Source: Frigoribacterium sp. Leaf186 (lineage in GTDB: Bacteria > Actinomycetota > Actinomycetes > Actinomycetales > Microbacteriaceae). From it: 37,209 bases of DNA. The number at the start of each line of letters is the position of its first letter. Within the stretch, counting starts at the first letter, position 1. The stretch covers positions 990,828 to 1,028,036 of the forward strand of contig NZ_LMPQ01000010.1 of the NCBI RefSeq assembly GCF_001423905.1. Reading direction: 5' to 3'. The notes under the pieces are model-generated. The model saw nothing but the letters and a program-made list of their open reading frames with translations, did not search any database and had not been told where the DNA came from. The position numbers were made by a program, and so were the translations under genes. Below, one piece after another: positions 18,760 through 25,815 of this stretch.

Positions 18760-20117
18760 CCACCACCGAGTCGTCGGACGTCGTCCAGGCGTCCGACCCG
18801 CGCCCCGGGGCGAGGCGCCGTCTGCGCGCTCGTCTCGCACGACCGGCGTCGCGAGTGCTGCTCGGCAGCGTGATCGGTCAGGGTGCGGTGCTCGCGGCGT
18901 CCCCTCTCATCACCCGGTTCTACCGCCCGGGCGACCTCGGAGCGCTCGCCGTGGTGACGGCGCTCTCGAGCGTCGTCGGGGCGGTCGCGCCGCTGGGCTG
19001 GGATCGTGCCGTCGTCGTGCCCCGGGCCGAGGGCGCCGCCCGGGCCGTCGTGCTGCTCGCCGTGGTGAGCGTCGTGACCATCAGCGCGATCGCCGGGGTC
19101 GTCGCGTACGCCGGGCGACACGTCTGGGCGGAGGCGACGGGCACCCCGCTGCTCGTCGACGCCTGGTGGGTCTGCCCGGTCACCGTGCTCGCCGTCGCCC
19201 TGCAGCGCGTGGTGACGAGCAGCCTGGCCCGGCGCCGCGACTACGTGGCCCTCGGTCGCCGTTCGGCGCTGCAAGGTCTCGGGCAGGTCGCCTGCAACCT
19301 CGCCCTCGCGCCGCTCGGGGGATCGTGGGGGCTCGTGCTCGGGCTCGCGGTCGGCCGGGCCACCGCGCTGGTCGGCACCCGTCGCCGCCACGCCCCGAGA
19401 CGTTCGAGACCCCCTCGCGCGACCGTACGACCTCCGGGCCGCCGTCGGGTCCGGGGGCGTCTCGTGGTGGCCGTGGTGTCGCGTTACCGGCGCTTCCCGC
19501 TGGTCAGCACGTGGTCCGGCCTGATCAACGTGATGGGGCAGCAGGCTCCGTTGCTGCTGCTCGCCGCCCTGCACGGCTCACCGGCGATCGGGGCTCTGGC
19601 CCTGACCATGCGGGTGCTCGGCAGCCCGGTCGGCATCGTCGCCGACGCCGTCGCGTTGCAGGTCGACGGGCAGACGGGCGCGATCGTGCGACGTCGTGCG
19701 GGGGGCGTCGAAGCCTCGGTGCGTCGTGTGCTGCTGCCCCTCGCCGCTCTGGCGGTGGTCGGACTCGTCGCCTGCGTCCTGGGGGCCCCCGTCGTGTTCC
19801 CGGTCGTCTTCGGCGAGGCCTGGTCCGGGGCGGCGACCTCGGCGATGCTGTTGGCGCCCGCCTTCGCGGCGCAACTGGTCGCGTCCCCGGTGTCGCGCCT
19901 CCTGCCCCTCCTCGAACGGCAGGGCACCCAGCTCGCCTGGGACGTCGTGCGTCTCGTGGCCACCTCCGGGGCGATCGTCGGCTCGAGCCTCGCCGGTGCG
20001 ACCGTGACGACGTCGATCGCCGTCTGGTCGACTGCGTCCGTCGTCTCGTACGCGGTGATGCTCTGGCTCGTCGTCCGGGCCGCCCGGTGCGCCGACCGGC
20101 CCAGGGCGGCACACTGA
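18756..20117 (+). CDS. Wzx-type lipid-linked oligosaccharide flippase
   Basis: Membrane protein of 453 residues with about twelve hydrophobic segments, of the polysaccharide-transport MOP/MATE type. The first segment contains LLGSVIGQGAVLAASPLITRF and is followed by YRPGDLGALAV, the family's usual start (a helix, then YxPxDyG). A basic loop of about 30 residues (RRRHAPRRSRPP and following) lies between the two halves. Predicted to flip the undecaprenyl-linked repeat unit so that the Wzy-like protein can polymerise it. The GTG overlaps the wbpA stop (GTGA), so it is the last gene of the wbp block. Confidence 0.85.
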   Translation: MTTTESSDVVQASDPRPGARRRLRARLARPASRVLLGSVIGQGAVLAASPLITRFYRPGDLGALAVVTALSSVVGAVAPLGWDRAVVVPRAEGAARAVVLLAVVSVVTISAIAGVVAYAGRHVWAEATGTPLLVDAWWVCPVTVLAVALQRVVTSSLARRRDYVALGRRSALQGLGQVACNLALAPLGGSWGLVLGLAVGRATALVGTRRRHAPRRSRPPRATVRPPGRRRVRGRLVVAVVSRYRRFPLVSTWSGLINVMGQQAPLLLLAALHGSPAIGALALTMRVLGSPVGIVADAVALQVDGQTGAIVRRRAGGVEASVRRVLLPLAALAVVGLVACVLGAPVVFPVVFGEAWSGAATSAMLLAPAFAAQLVASPVSRLLPLLERQGTQLAWDVVRLVATSGAIVGSSLAGATVTTSIAVWSTASVVSYAVMLWLVVRAARCADRPRAAH

Positions 20118-20121
20118 GGTG

Positions 20122-20763
20122 ATGCACACCTGGATCAAGATCTGCGGGCTGTCGACCCCCGAGTCGGTCGATGCCGCTGTGGCGGCGGGCGTCGACGCCG
20201 TGGGCTTCGTCCTCGCCGCCGGCAGCCCCCGCACGGTCGACGCCCGGACGGCCGCCCACCTCGTCGACGGGGTGCCGCCGACGGTCGAGACCGTCGGCGT
20301 GTTCCGCGGACAGCCGGTCGCCGAGGTGCTCGAGCTCGCCCGTGCCTCGGGGGTGACGACGGTCCAGCTGCACGGTGACGAGACGCCGGCCGACGTCGCC
20401 GAGGTGCGGGCCGCCGGCTTCCGGGTCGTCCGCGCCGTGAGTGCGGCGGCGTACCTGGCCGAGGACGACGAACGGCGGGCGGCCTACGGCGAGGACGCCC
20501 TGCTGCTCGACGCGGTCGAGCCCGGTGCCGGGGCCACCTTCGACGGTGGACCGCTGCGTGCGTCCCCTCCGACCCGCGACTGGGTGCTGGCGGGCGGGCT
20601 CACCCCCGAGAACGTCGCCTCGCTCGTCGGACAGCTCGGCCCGGACGGCGTCGACGTCAGCTCGGGCGTCGAGTCCGCCCGCGGGGTGAAGGACGTCGGT
20701 CGCATCCGGGCATTCGTCGCGGCCGTGCGCGAGGCGGACGCGGACGCGCGGGCCAGGCGCTGA
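20122..20763 (+). CDS. trpF: Phosphoribosylanthranilate isomerase
   Basis: TIM-barrel enzyme of 213 residues of tryptophan synthesis. Seen: WIKICGLS with the general-base Cys8, GFVLAAGSPR, VQLHGDE, LLLDAVEPG with general-acid Asp130, VLAGGLTPENV and VDVSSGVE, all TrpF hallmarks. No other trp gene is near. Most actinobacteria lack TrpF and rely on bifunctional PriA. The ATG at 20122 lies 7 nt after a CACACT that could serve as a weak -10 for a leaderless mRNA; a GTG at 20119 is the alternative. It follows the flippase by only 4 nt and may also be read as part of that operon. Confidence 0.9.
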   Translation: MHTWIKICGLSTPESVDAAVAAGVDAVGFVLAAGSPRTVDARTAAHLVDGVPPTVETVGVFRGQPVAEVLELARASGVTTVQLHGDETPADVAEVRAAGFRVVRAVSAAAYLAEDDERRAAYGEDALLLDAVEPGAGATFDGGPLRASPPTRDWVLAGGLTPENVASLVGQLGPDGVDVSSGVESARGVKDVGRIRAFVAAVREADADARARR

Positions 20764-20764
20764 C

Positions 20765-20793
20765 GGGCCGCGCCGGACGATCCGGCACGGCCC
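20765..20793. terminator. Bidirectional hairpin between trpF and the ABC permease
   Basis: A 12-bp stem with one mismatch (20765-20776 with 20782-20793) and loop ACGAT lies between two convergent stop codons. No T-tract on either side, as usual in very GC-rich actinobacteria. Confidence 0.6.
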
Positions 20794-20808
20794 TCCTGGC
20801 CCGACGGC

Positions 20809-22023
20809 TCAGACCGCCGCGAGGGCCGAGGTCGGCGGGATGCGCGCTGCGCGCGAGGCGGGGTAGAGCCCGCTCAGTCCGCCGATCACGACGGTCGCGG
20901 CGAGCCCACCGCCCACGGCCCAGGCCGGGACGACGACGGGCCAGCCCTGCGACACCGCGAACGCGGCCGTGACCCCGGCGCCGATCACGACGCCCGTCGT
21001 CCCGCCGAGCAGCGACAGCAGCAGCGACTCGACCAAGAACTGGTCGCGGATGTGTCGCCGCCGTGCCCCGAGCGCGCGTCGCACGCCGACCTCGGCCCGG
21101 CGTTCGAGCACGGTGATCACCATCGTGTTCGCCACCCCGATGCCGCCGACGAGCAGCGCGACCCCGCCGATGCCCAGCAGCAGGCCGGTGAACGACTCCT
21201 CGGTCGCCTGCTGGGCGGCCAGGGCGTCCGAGGGGCGACCGACCGAGACGCCGCTCGGTTCGGCCGGGTTGACCTGCCGGGCGAGGACGTCGCGCACGCC
21301 TGCCACGTGCGCCGGGTCGGCGCGTGCGAACACCTGCGTGGGGTGGCCCGTGAACCCGAACGCCGCGTCGGCACCCGCGGCCGGGACGAAGGCCGAGTTG
21401 TCGAGGTCGGGTGCGAGCTGCAGCGGGGCGACGATGCCGACGACCGCGACCCAGCGCCCCCCGATCCAGATGCGCGTCGTGGGGCCGACCTCGTCGATGC
21501 CGAGGGTCGCGGCCGCCGTCGAGCCGAGCACGACCTGCGGCAGCTCGCCCGCCGCCGCCCCGAACCAGGTGCCCGAGACGAGGTCCGCCTTGAGCACCGA
21601 CGCCAGGTCGCCCTGCACGGCGTCGAGCGAGATGCCGCCCGACGCCCCGGTGGGCACGTGGTCGTTGCGGTACACCTTCTGGCCCGCGATCCGGCCGACG
21701 GCACCGACCTCGTCGACGTCCGTGCGACGGTCGAGCACGCTGACGGCGTCGACCGGCAGCGGCACGTCCTCACCCGTGACCGACGTGCCCGGCTGCACCT
21801 GCAGCAGGTTCGTGCCGAGGCCGGACAGCACCCGGTCGAGGGCGGCCTGACTCGACGACGAGATGCCCACCACGGCGATCATCGCCGCGATGCCGATGGC
21901 GATGCCGAGGGCCGACAGCACCACCCGCGTCGGTCGCGTCCGCAGGCCGAACACGCCGAGGCCGAGCAGGTCACGAGGTGAGACCCGGCCCGTGCGGCGT
22001 GGCCGGGGAGCGGGGGCGCTCAC
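20809..22023 (-). CDS. MacB/FtsX-type ABC transporter permease
   Basis: Permease of 404 residues with the MacB layout: cytoplasmic start, first membrane segment (VVLSALGIAIGIAAMIAVVGI), an extracytoplasmic MacB-core domain of about 220 residues, then three membrane segments near 285-400 (GLLLGIGGVALLVGGIGVAN and following). EVGVRRALGARRRHIRDQF is the hallmark coupling region, followed by EPxxA-like ending PPTSALAAV. Type VII (mechanotransmission) ABC systems of this kind do not pump through the membrane but work on substrates outside it. The GTG overlaps the ATPase stop (GTGA). Partner genes lie directly upstream. Confidence 0.88.
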   Translation of the reverse strand: MSAPAPRPRRTGRVSPRDLLGLGVFGLRTRPTRVVLSALGIAIGIAAMIAVVGISSSSQAALDRVLSGLGTNLLQVQPGTSVTGEDVPLPVDAVSVLDRRTDVDEVGAVGRIAGQKVYRNDHVPTGASGGISLDAVQGDLASVLKADLVSGTWFGAAAGELPQVVLGSTAAATLGIDEVGPTTRIWIGGRWVAVVGIVAPLQLAPDLDNSAFVPAAGADAAFGFTGHPTQVFARADPAHVAGVRDVLARQVNPAEPSGVSVGRPSDALAAQQATEESFTGLLLGIGGVALLVGGIGVANTMVITVLERRAEVGVRRALGARRRHIRDQFLVESLLLSLLGGTTGVVIGAGVTAAFAVSQGWPVVVPAWAVGGGLAATVVIGGLSGLYPASRAARIPPTSALAAV

Positions 22024-22811
22024 GAGGCGACCCGCTCGGGTCGCCGCGCCGCGCCTCCTGGGCTCGCGACGGGCGGAGGAGCCCCCACCACGCCGTCGCG
22101 CACGTGCACCCGCCGGGGCAGCGAGGCCGCCAGGGCGAGGTCGTGCGTGATGACGACGATCGTCGTGCCCCCGGCGTTGAGCTCGTGCAGCAGCCCGAGC
22201 ACGGCCGACCCCGAGGTCGAGTCGAGCGCACCGGTCGGCTCGTCGGCCAGCAACAGGGTCGGCTCGCCGACGATCGCCCGGGCGATGGCGACGCGCTGCT
22301 TCTCACCGCCAGAGAGCTCGTGCGGACGGTGCGTGAGCCGGTGCCCGAGGCCGACCGCCTCGAGCGCCACGCGGGCCCGGGCGGACCGCTCGCGCCGGGG
22401 CACGCCGCAGTAGAGCAGGCCGTCGGCGACGTTCTCGGTCGCCGTCGCGCCCGCGGACAGGTGGAAGTGCTGGAAGACGAAGCCGATGTGGTCGGCCCGG
22501 AGCCGCGACACGTCGTCGTCCGACAGGTCGCCGACCTCGTGCCCGGCGACCCGCACCGAGCCCTCGGTGGGGCGGTCGAGCGTGCCCATCACGTTGAGCA
22601 TCGTCGACTTGCCCGAGCCGCTGGGCCCGACGACGGCGACGAACTCGCCGCGCCGCACGGTCAGGTCCGCCCCGTCGAGTGCCGCCAGGTCGCCGTACCG
22701 CTTGGTCACGCCCCGCAGCTCGAGGACGACGTCGTCGCCTGGCACGAGCGGGCCCGCCGAGGAGGCGCGGGTCGCGTCGACCCCGTCGCCCACGGTCACC
22801 GACGCGCTCAC
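22020..22811 (-). CDS. MacB/LolD-type ABC transporter ATPase
   Basis: ATPase of 263 residues powering the adjacent permease. Seen: Walker A GPSGSGKST, Q-loop FVFQHFHL, signature LSGGEKQRVAIARA, Walker B LLLADEPTGALD and switch His in VITHDLALA. The start is the GTG at 22811, which overlaps the adaptor stop (GTGA). This gives an extra 27 residues before the ABC core (VLELRGVTKRYG), and that extension contains copy 4 of the dispersed 12-mer. The C-terminal 25 residues (from about VGAPPP) are also non-conserved. Confidence 0.9.
   Translation of the reverse strand: MSASVTVGDGVDATRASSAGPLVPGDDVVLELRGVTKRYGDLAALDGADLTVRRGEFVAVVGPSGSGKSTMLNVMGTLDRPTEGSVRVAGHEVGDLSDDDVSRLRADHIGFVFQHFHLSAGATATENVADGLLYCGVPRRERSARARVALEAVGLGHRLTHRPHELSGGEKQRVAIARAIVGEPTLLLADEPTGALDSTSGSAVLGLLHELNAGGTTIVVITHDLALAASLPRRVHVRDGVVGAPPPVASPGGAARRPERVAS
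22761..22772 (+). repeat. Dispersed 12-mer GGAGGCGCGGGT, copy 4
   Basis: Exact copy in the non-conserved N-terminal extension of the ABC ATPase gene, opposite to the coding strand (coding for ATRASS). Confidence 0.7.
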
Positions 22812-23929
22812 GACGGCACCACGACCTCGGTGCCCTCGGCGATGCCCTCGCCCGTGACCTCGACCCGGCCGTCGGCGAAGAACCCCGTCGTGACCGGGAC
22901 CTCTCGTGTGGTGCCGTCGGGCTGGACGACCTCGACCACGTAGTCGTCGCCGGTCGAACCGGCGTCGCCCTCGGCCGAGCCGTCCTCCGCGGCACCGCCA
23001 CCCGACCCGGCCAGGAGCGCCGTGACCGGCACCGACAGGACGCCCTCGCGGGTCGTGCCCGCGACGACCAGGTCGACGGTGCTCGTCGCCGAGACGCCCT
23101 CGGGAAGCTCGGCGTCGAGGCGGACCACCACGGGGGTCGTGTCGGCGTCGCCGCCCGAGCCCGAGCCCTCGTCGTCCGAGGGCGGACCGCCCACGGACTG
23201 GACGGTGCCCGGCACCTGCGAGCCATCGGGCAGGGACACCTGCACCGCACCTCCGGACGGGAACCGCACGAGGTCGATGGGCTGGACCGTTGCCGTGGCG
23301 ACGAGGGTGGTGGCGGTGTAGCCGTAGACCGCCTCGCCCGCCGGAGCGCCGACGAGCCCCGTCAGGTCGCCGACCCGGATGTCGCCGGGCACGAACGCGA
23401 CGTCGGACGTGCCGAGCGTGCCGGTCTGCGGGCGGTCGCGGTCCTTCTGCCAGCGCGCGACCGCTCGGCGGGTGCGGTCGTCGAACCGGTCGTCGTCGGC
23501 GACGTCGTAGCCGAGGGCGCGGAGGTTGTCCTTCAACTGGTCGACGTCGGCGCCGCGGAGGCCCTGCTCGAGGGTGCGCCAGAGGGGCACCGTGCCGTGC
23601 ATCGACCGCACGGTCACCTCGTCGACCGAGTAGAGGGTGCCGTCGCGGCCGATCGTGTCGCCGAAGCCCGGCAGCCAGGTGACCGTGCCGCTGCCGACGG
23701 CGGTCAGCGGCACGGGGGTGCCGTAGCCGAGGCTGCCGGGCACGCGCTTGCTGTCGACGAGGTCGCCCTCGACGACCGGCGTGGTCTGCCGGTTCGTCGA
23801 GGCCTGTGTGCTGTCGGCGGCGGGCGTCGAGGCGTCGGCACCCGACACGAGAGAGCACCCCGTCAGTGCGGCGCCGCAGGTGGTCACGACGGCCACGGCC
23901 GTCCACCAGCGCGCGGACGTGCGCCTCAT
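22808..23929 (-). CDS. Lipoprotein adaptor with peptidoglycan-binding domain (MacA/HlyD-like)
   Basis: Extracytoplasmic adaptor of 373 residues. A signal peptide ends in the lipobox ALTGC (Cys25), so it is membrane-anchored by lipid. Then come a first lipoyl/barrel half (LTAVGSGTVTWLPGFGDTI), a peptidoglycan-binding-1 domain near residues 117-170 (QGLRGADVDQLKDNLRALGY, FDDRTRRAVARWQ), and a second half with barrel strands (VQVSLPDGSQVPGTV, VPVTALLAG, REVPVTTG) and an acidic Gly/Ser-rich insert. In Gram-negatives the MacA hairpin reaches the outer membrane; here its place is taken by a wall-binding domain. The gene order lipoprotein-adaptor-ATPase-permease with 4-bp overlaps shows one complex. 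Confidence 0.85.
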   Translation of the reverse strand: MRRTSARWWTAVAVVTTCGAALTGCSLVSGADASTPAADSTQASTNRQTTPVVEGDLVDSKRVPGSLGYGTPVPLTAVGSGTVTWLPGFGDTIGRDGTLYSVDEVTVRSMHGTVPLWRTLEQGLRGADVDQLKDNLRALGYDVADDDRFDDRTRRAVARWQKDRDRPQTGTLGTSDVAFVPGDIRVGDLTGLVGAPAGEAVYGYTATTLVATATVQPIDLVRFPSGGAVQVSLPDGSQVPGTVQSVGGPPSDDEGSGSGGDADTTPVVVRLDAELPEGVSATSTVDLVVAGTTREGVLSVPVTALLAGSGGGAAEDGSAEGDAGSTGDDYVVEVVQPDGTTREVPVTTGFFADGRVEVTGEGIAEGTEVVVPS

Positions 23930-24462
23930 TCGTCGTCACCGGACGCGTCGGGGCCGAACTCCGTCCAGCAGGCGTCGAAGGCGAGGGCCTCGGCCTCGCC
24001 CTCGGGGCCGGTGCGCCCCGGCGCGAACTCGCCGCCGACCGGGTCGGCGAAGTCGCTGAACCCCTTGTCGCGGACGCACTGCGCGACCTTCAGGCCGGAC
24101 TTCTGGAGGGCGGCGGCCTCGTCGGCGTCGGGAGCCTGGCCGATCTCGCCGAACTCGCCGGGCAGCGTGGCGGCGCAGGTCGAGAAGGCCTTCTCGTAGG
24201 CGTCGGGGTCGCTTCCCTTCGGGGCGGCGATGACGACGACCTCGCTGAGGTCGGGGTCGTCGACGTCGAAGCCGGCGTCCCGCAGGCACGAGCCGAGTTG
24301 GGCGGAGGCGCTGCGGGCGTCGGCCGCCGAGGTGTCGGCGCCTCCCGAGGCGGTGTCGGGCCCCGAGGCGCACCCGGCCAGCAGGGCGGGGGTCAGCAGG
24401 GCGAGCGCAGCGACGGCGGTGCGGAACCCGGTGCGTCGGACGGTGGTGGCGTGGGTGGTCAT
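23926..24462 (-). CDS. Lipoprotein with duplicated Cys-RD-GF motif (A)
   Basis: Lipoprotein of 178 residues with lipobox LLAGC (Cys31). No family name is assigned. The mature part holds two copies of one module: CLRDAGFDVDDP at Cys59 paired with a Cys at 96, and CVRDKGFSDFADP at Cys129 paired with a Cys at 165 (spacings 37 and 36). The pattern is C[LV]RDxG[FY] near the start and a Cys near the end. The tail is acidic. The stop overlaps the adaptor start (ATGA). It is a paralogue of the next gene upstream and very likely works with the ABC complex; the Cys pairs may form disulphides or bind metal (inference). Confidence 0.82.
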   Translation of the reverse strand: MTTHATTVRRTGFRTAVAALALLTPALLAGCASGPDTASGGADTSAADARSASAQLGSCLRDAGFDVDDPDLSEVVVIAAPKGSDPDAYEKAFSTCAATLPGEFGEIGQAPDADEAAALQKSGLKVAQCVRDKGFSDFADPVGGEFAPGRTGPEGEAEALAFDACWTEFGPDASGDDE

Positions 24463-24508
24463 GTCGTTCTCTCTCAGTGGTGGGGGACGGCAGGGGAGGG
24501 GGCGGGCG

Positions 24509-25018
24509 TCAGCCCTTCAGGCCGACCTCGGCCTGGCAGGTGGTGGTGGCCGCCTCGTAGGCGGGGTCGCCCTGGTGGCTCGGGTCGGGTCGCCAGACGC
24601 CGTCGACCGGGTCCTCGACGTCGCTGAACCCGGCGTCGCGCAGGCAGGCCGTCAGGTCGAGCAGCTGCTGGTCGAAGCCTTGGCCGCCGCCGCCGGACCG
24701 CGACGGAGGCGCGAGCGAGGTCCCCGAGGCACAGTCGGCGATGGTCTCGGTGTACGCGTCGAGCTGGTCGGCGGAGAGCCCCGCGGGCTGCCGGAACGAG
24801 CCCGGGGTCGAGAAGCCGTCGTCCTCGACGTCGTAGCCGGCGTCGCGGACGCACTGGCCGACGCGGGCCGCGTCGCTCGACGCGGGGGCGGCGCTCGAGC
24901 CGACGGGGGTCGGCCCGTCGGGAGCCGACGAGCACGCCGACAGGAGCGCGGGGATCAGCAGCGTCGCGCCGACGAGGGCGGCGACGCGGCGGCGGTGGAG
25001 GAGGGGCAGGGAGGTCAT
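24509..25018 (-). CDS. Lipoprotein with duplicated Cys-RD-GF motif (B)
   Basis: Lipoprotein of 169 residues with lipobox LLSAC (Cys29). It has the same two-module plan as its neighbour: CVRDAGYDVEDD at Cys56 with Cys96, and CLRDAGFSDVEDPVDG at Cys125 with Cys161. The second modules of the two proteins are closest (GFSD, DPV), the first modules also match each other (AG[FY]DV[DE]D), so an ancestral two-module protein was duplicated. AAAGGA lies 6 bp before the ATG. It is the first gene of the minus-strand export operon and is divergent from the response-regulator gene. Confidence 0.82.
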   Translation of the reverse strand: MTSLPLLHRRRVAALVGATLLIPALLSACSSAPDGPTPVGSSAAPASSDAARVGQCVRDAGYDVEDDGFSTPGSFRQPAGLSADQLDAYTETIADCASGTSLAPPSRSGGGGQGFDQQLLDLTACLRDAGFSDVEDPVDGVWRPDPSHQGDPAYEAATTTCQAEVGLKG

Positions 25019-25062
25019 GGGAGTCCTTTCGTCTCAGGAGTGCTCCCAGTGCAGCCGACCGG

Positions 25063-25132
25063 GTGTTTCGCGACCGTGCCTCCGCCGGTTATGTCCACGA
25101 AACACGAGGTGTCACACTCTGATATGTAGAAT
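25063..25132. promoter_or_regulatory. Divergent control region of export operon and two-component system
   Basis: A perfect 8-bp inverted repeat, GTGTTTCG (25063-25070) and CGAAACAC (25098-25105), is spaced by 27 bp. A -10 TAGAAT at 25127-25132 points to the response-regulator gene with start near 25139 and ribosome-binding site AGGAGG at 25152-25157. The inverted repeat lies between this -10 and the lipoprotein start and is a candidate operator for the regulator. The minus-strand promoter is not clear. Confidence 0.5.
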
Positions 25133-25161
25133 CGTCACGTTCGACGACGGCAGGAGGAAGC

Positions 25162-25815
25162 ATGCGGGTACTGGTGGTGGACGACGAGAGGGCCCTGGCC
25201 GACCTCGTCGTCGCGGGGCTGAGCCGTCGGGCGATGGCGGTCGACGTCGCCTACCGCGGCGACGACGCCGACGAGATGCTCGCGGTGAACGACTACGACG
25301 TCGTCGTGCTCGACCGCGACCTGCCGGGCCTGCACGGTGACGCCGTCGCGCGTCGCGTGGCCGAGCGCGGTGACGGCACGCGCATCCTCATGCTCACCGC
25401 GGCCGGCGACCTCACCGAGCGGGTGGCCGGCCTCGAACTCGGGGCCGACGACTACCTGGCCAAGCCGTTCGACTACCCCGAACTGGTGGCCCGCGTGCGG
25501 GCGCTCGGACGCCGGGCGGGTGCGGCCACCCGCCCGGTGCTGCGGTCGGGCGACATCGTCGTCGACGTGGCACGGCACGAGGCCACCCGGGGCGGCGTCG
25601 ACCTCGGGCTCTCGACGAAGGAGCTCATGGTGCTCGAGGCGCTGCTCGCGGCCGACGGTCGCGTGGTCAGTGCCGAGGAGCTGCTGGAGAAGGTCTGGGA
25701 CGCCAACATCGACCCGTTCACGAACGCCGTCCGGGTCACGGTCAGCAAGCTGCGGCGCAAGCTCGGCTCGCCCGACCCGATCGCGACGCTGCCGGGGCGC
25801 GGGTACCGACTGTGA
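25162..25815 (+). CDS. OmpR-family response regulator
   Basis: Two-domain response regulator of 217 residues. The receiver domain has the acidic pair Asp7/Asp8, the phospho-acceptor Asp51 (VVVLDRDLPG), Thr in MLTAAGD and Lys in YLAKPFDYPEL. The C-terminal winged-helix DNA-binding domain ends TVSKLRRKLG then IATLPGRGYRL, as in OmpR/PhoB proteins. It probably regulates the divergent lipoprotein-ABC operon. AGGAGG lies 4 nt before the ATG. Its stop overlaps the kinase start (GTGA). Confidence 0.93.
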   Translation: MRVLVVDDERALADLVVAGLSRRAMAVDVAYRGDDADEMLAVNDYDVVVLDRDLPGLHGDAVARRVAERGDGTRILMLTAAGDLTERVAGLELGADDYLAKPFDYPELVARVRALGRRAGAATRPVLRSGDIVVDVARHEATRGGVDLGLSTKELMVLEALLAADGRVVSAEELLEKVWDANIDPFTNAVRVTVSKLRRKLGSPDPIATLPGRGYRL

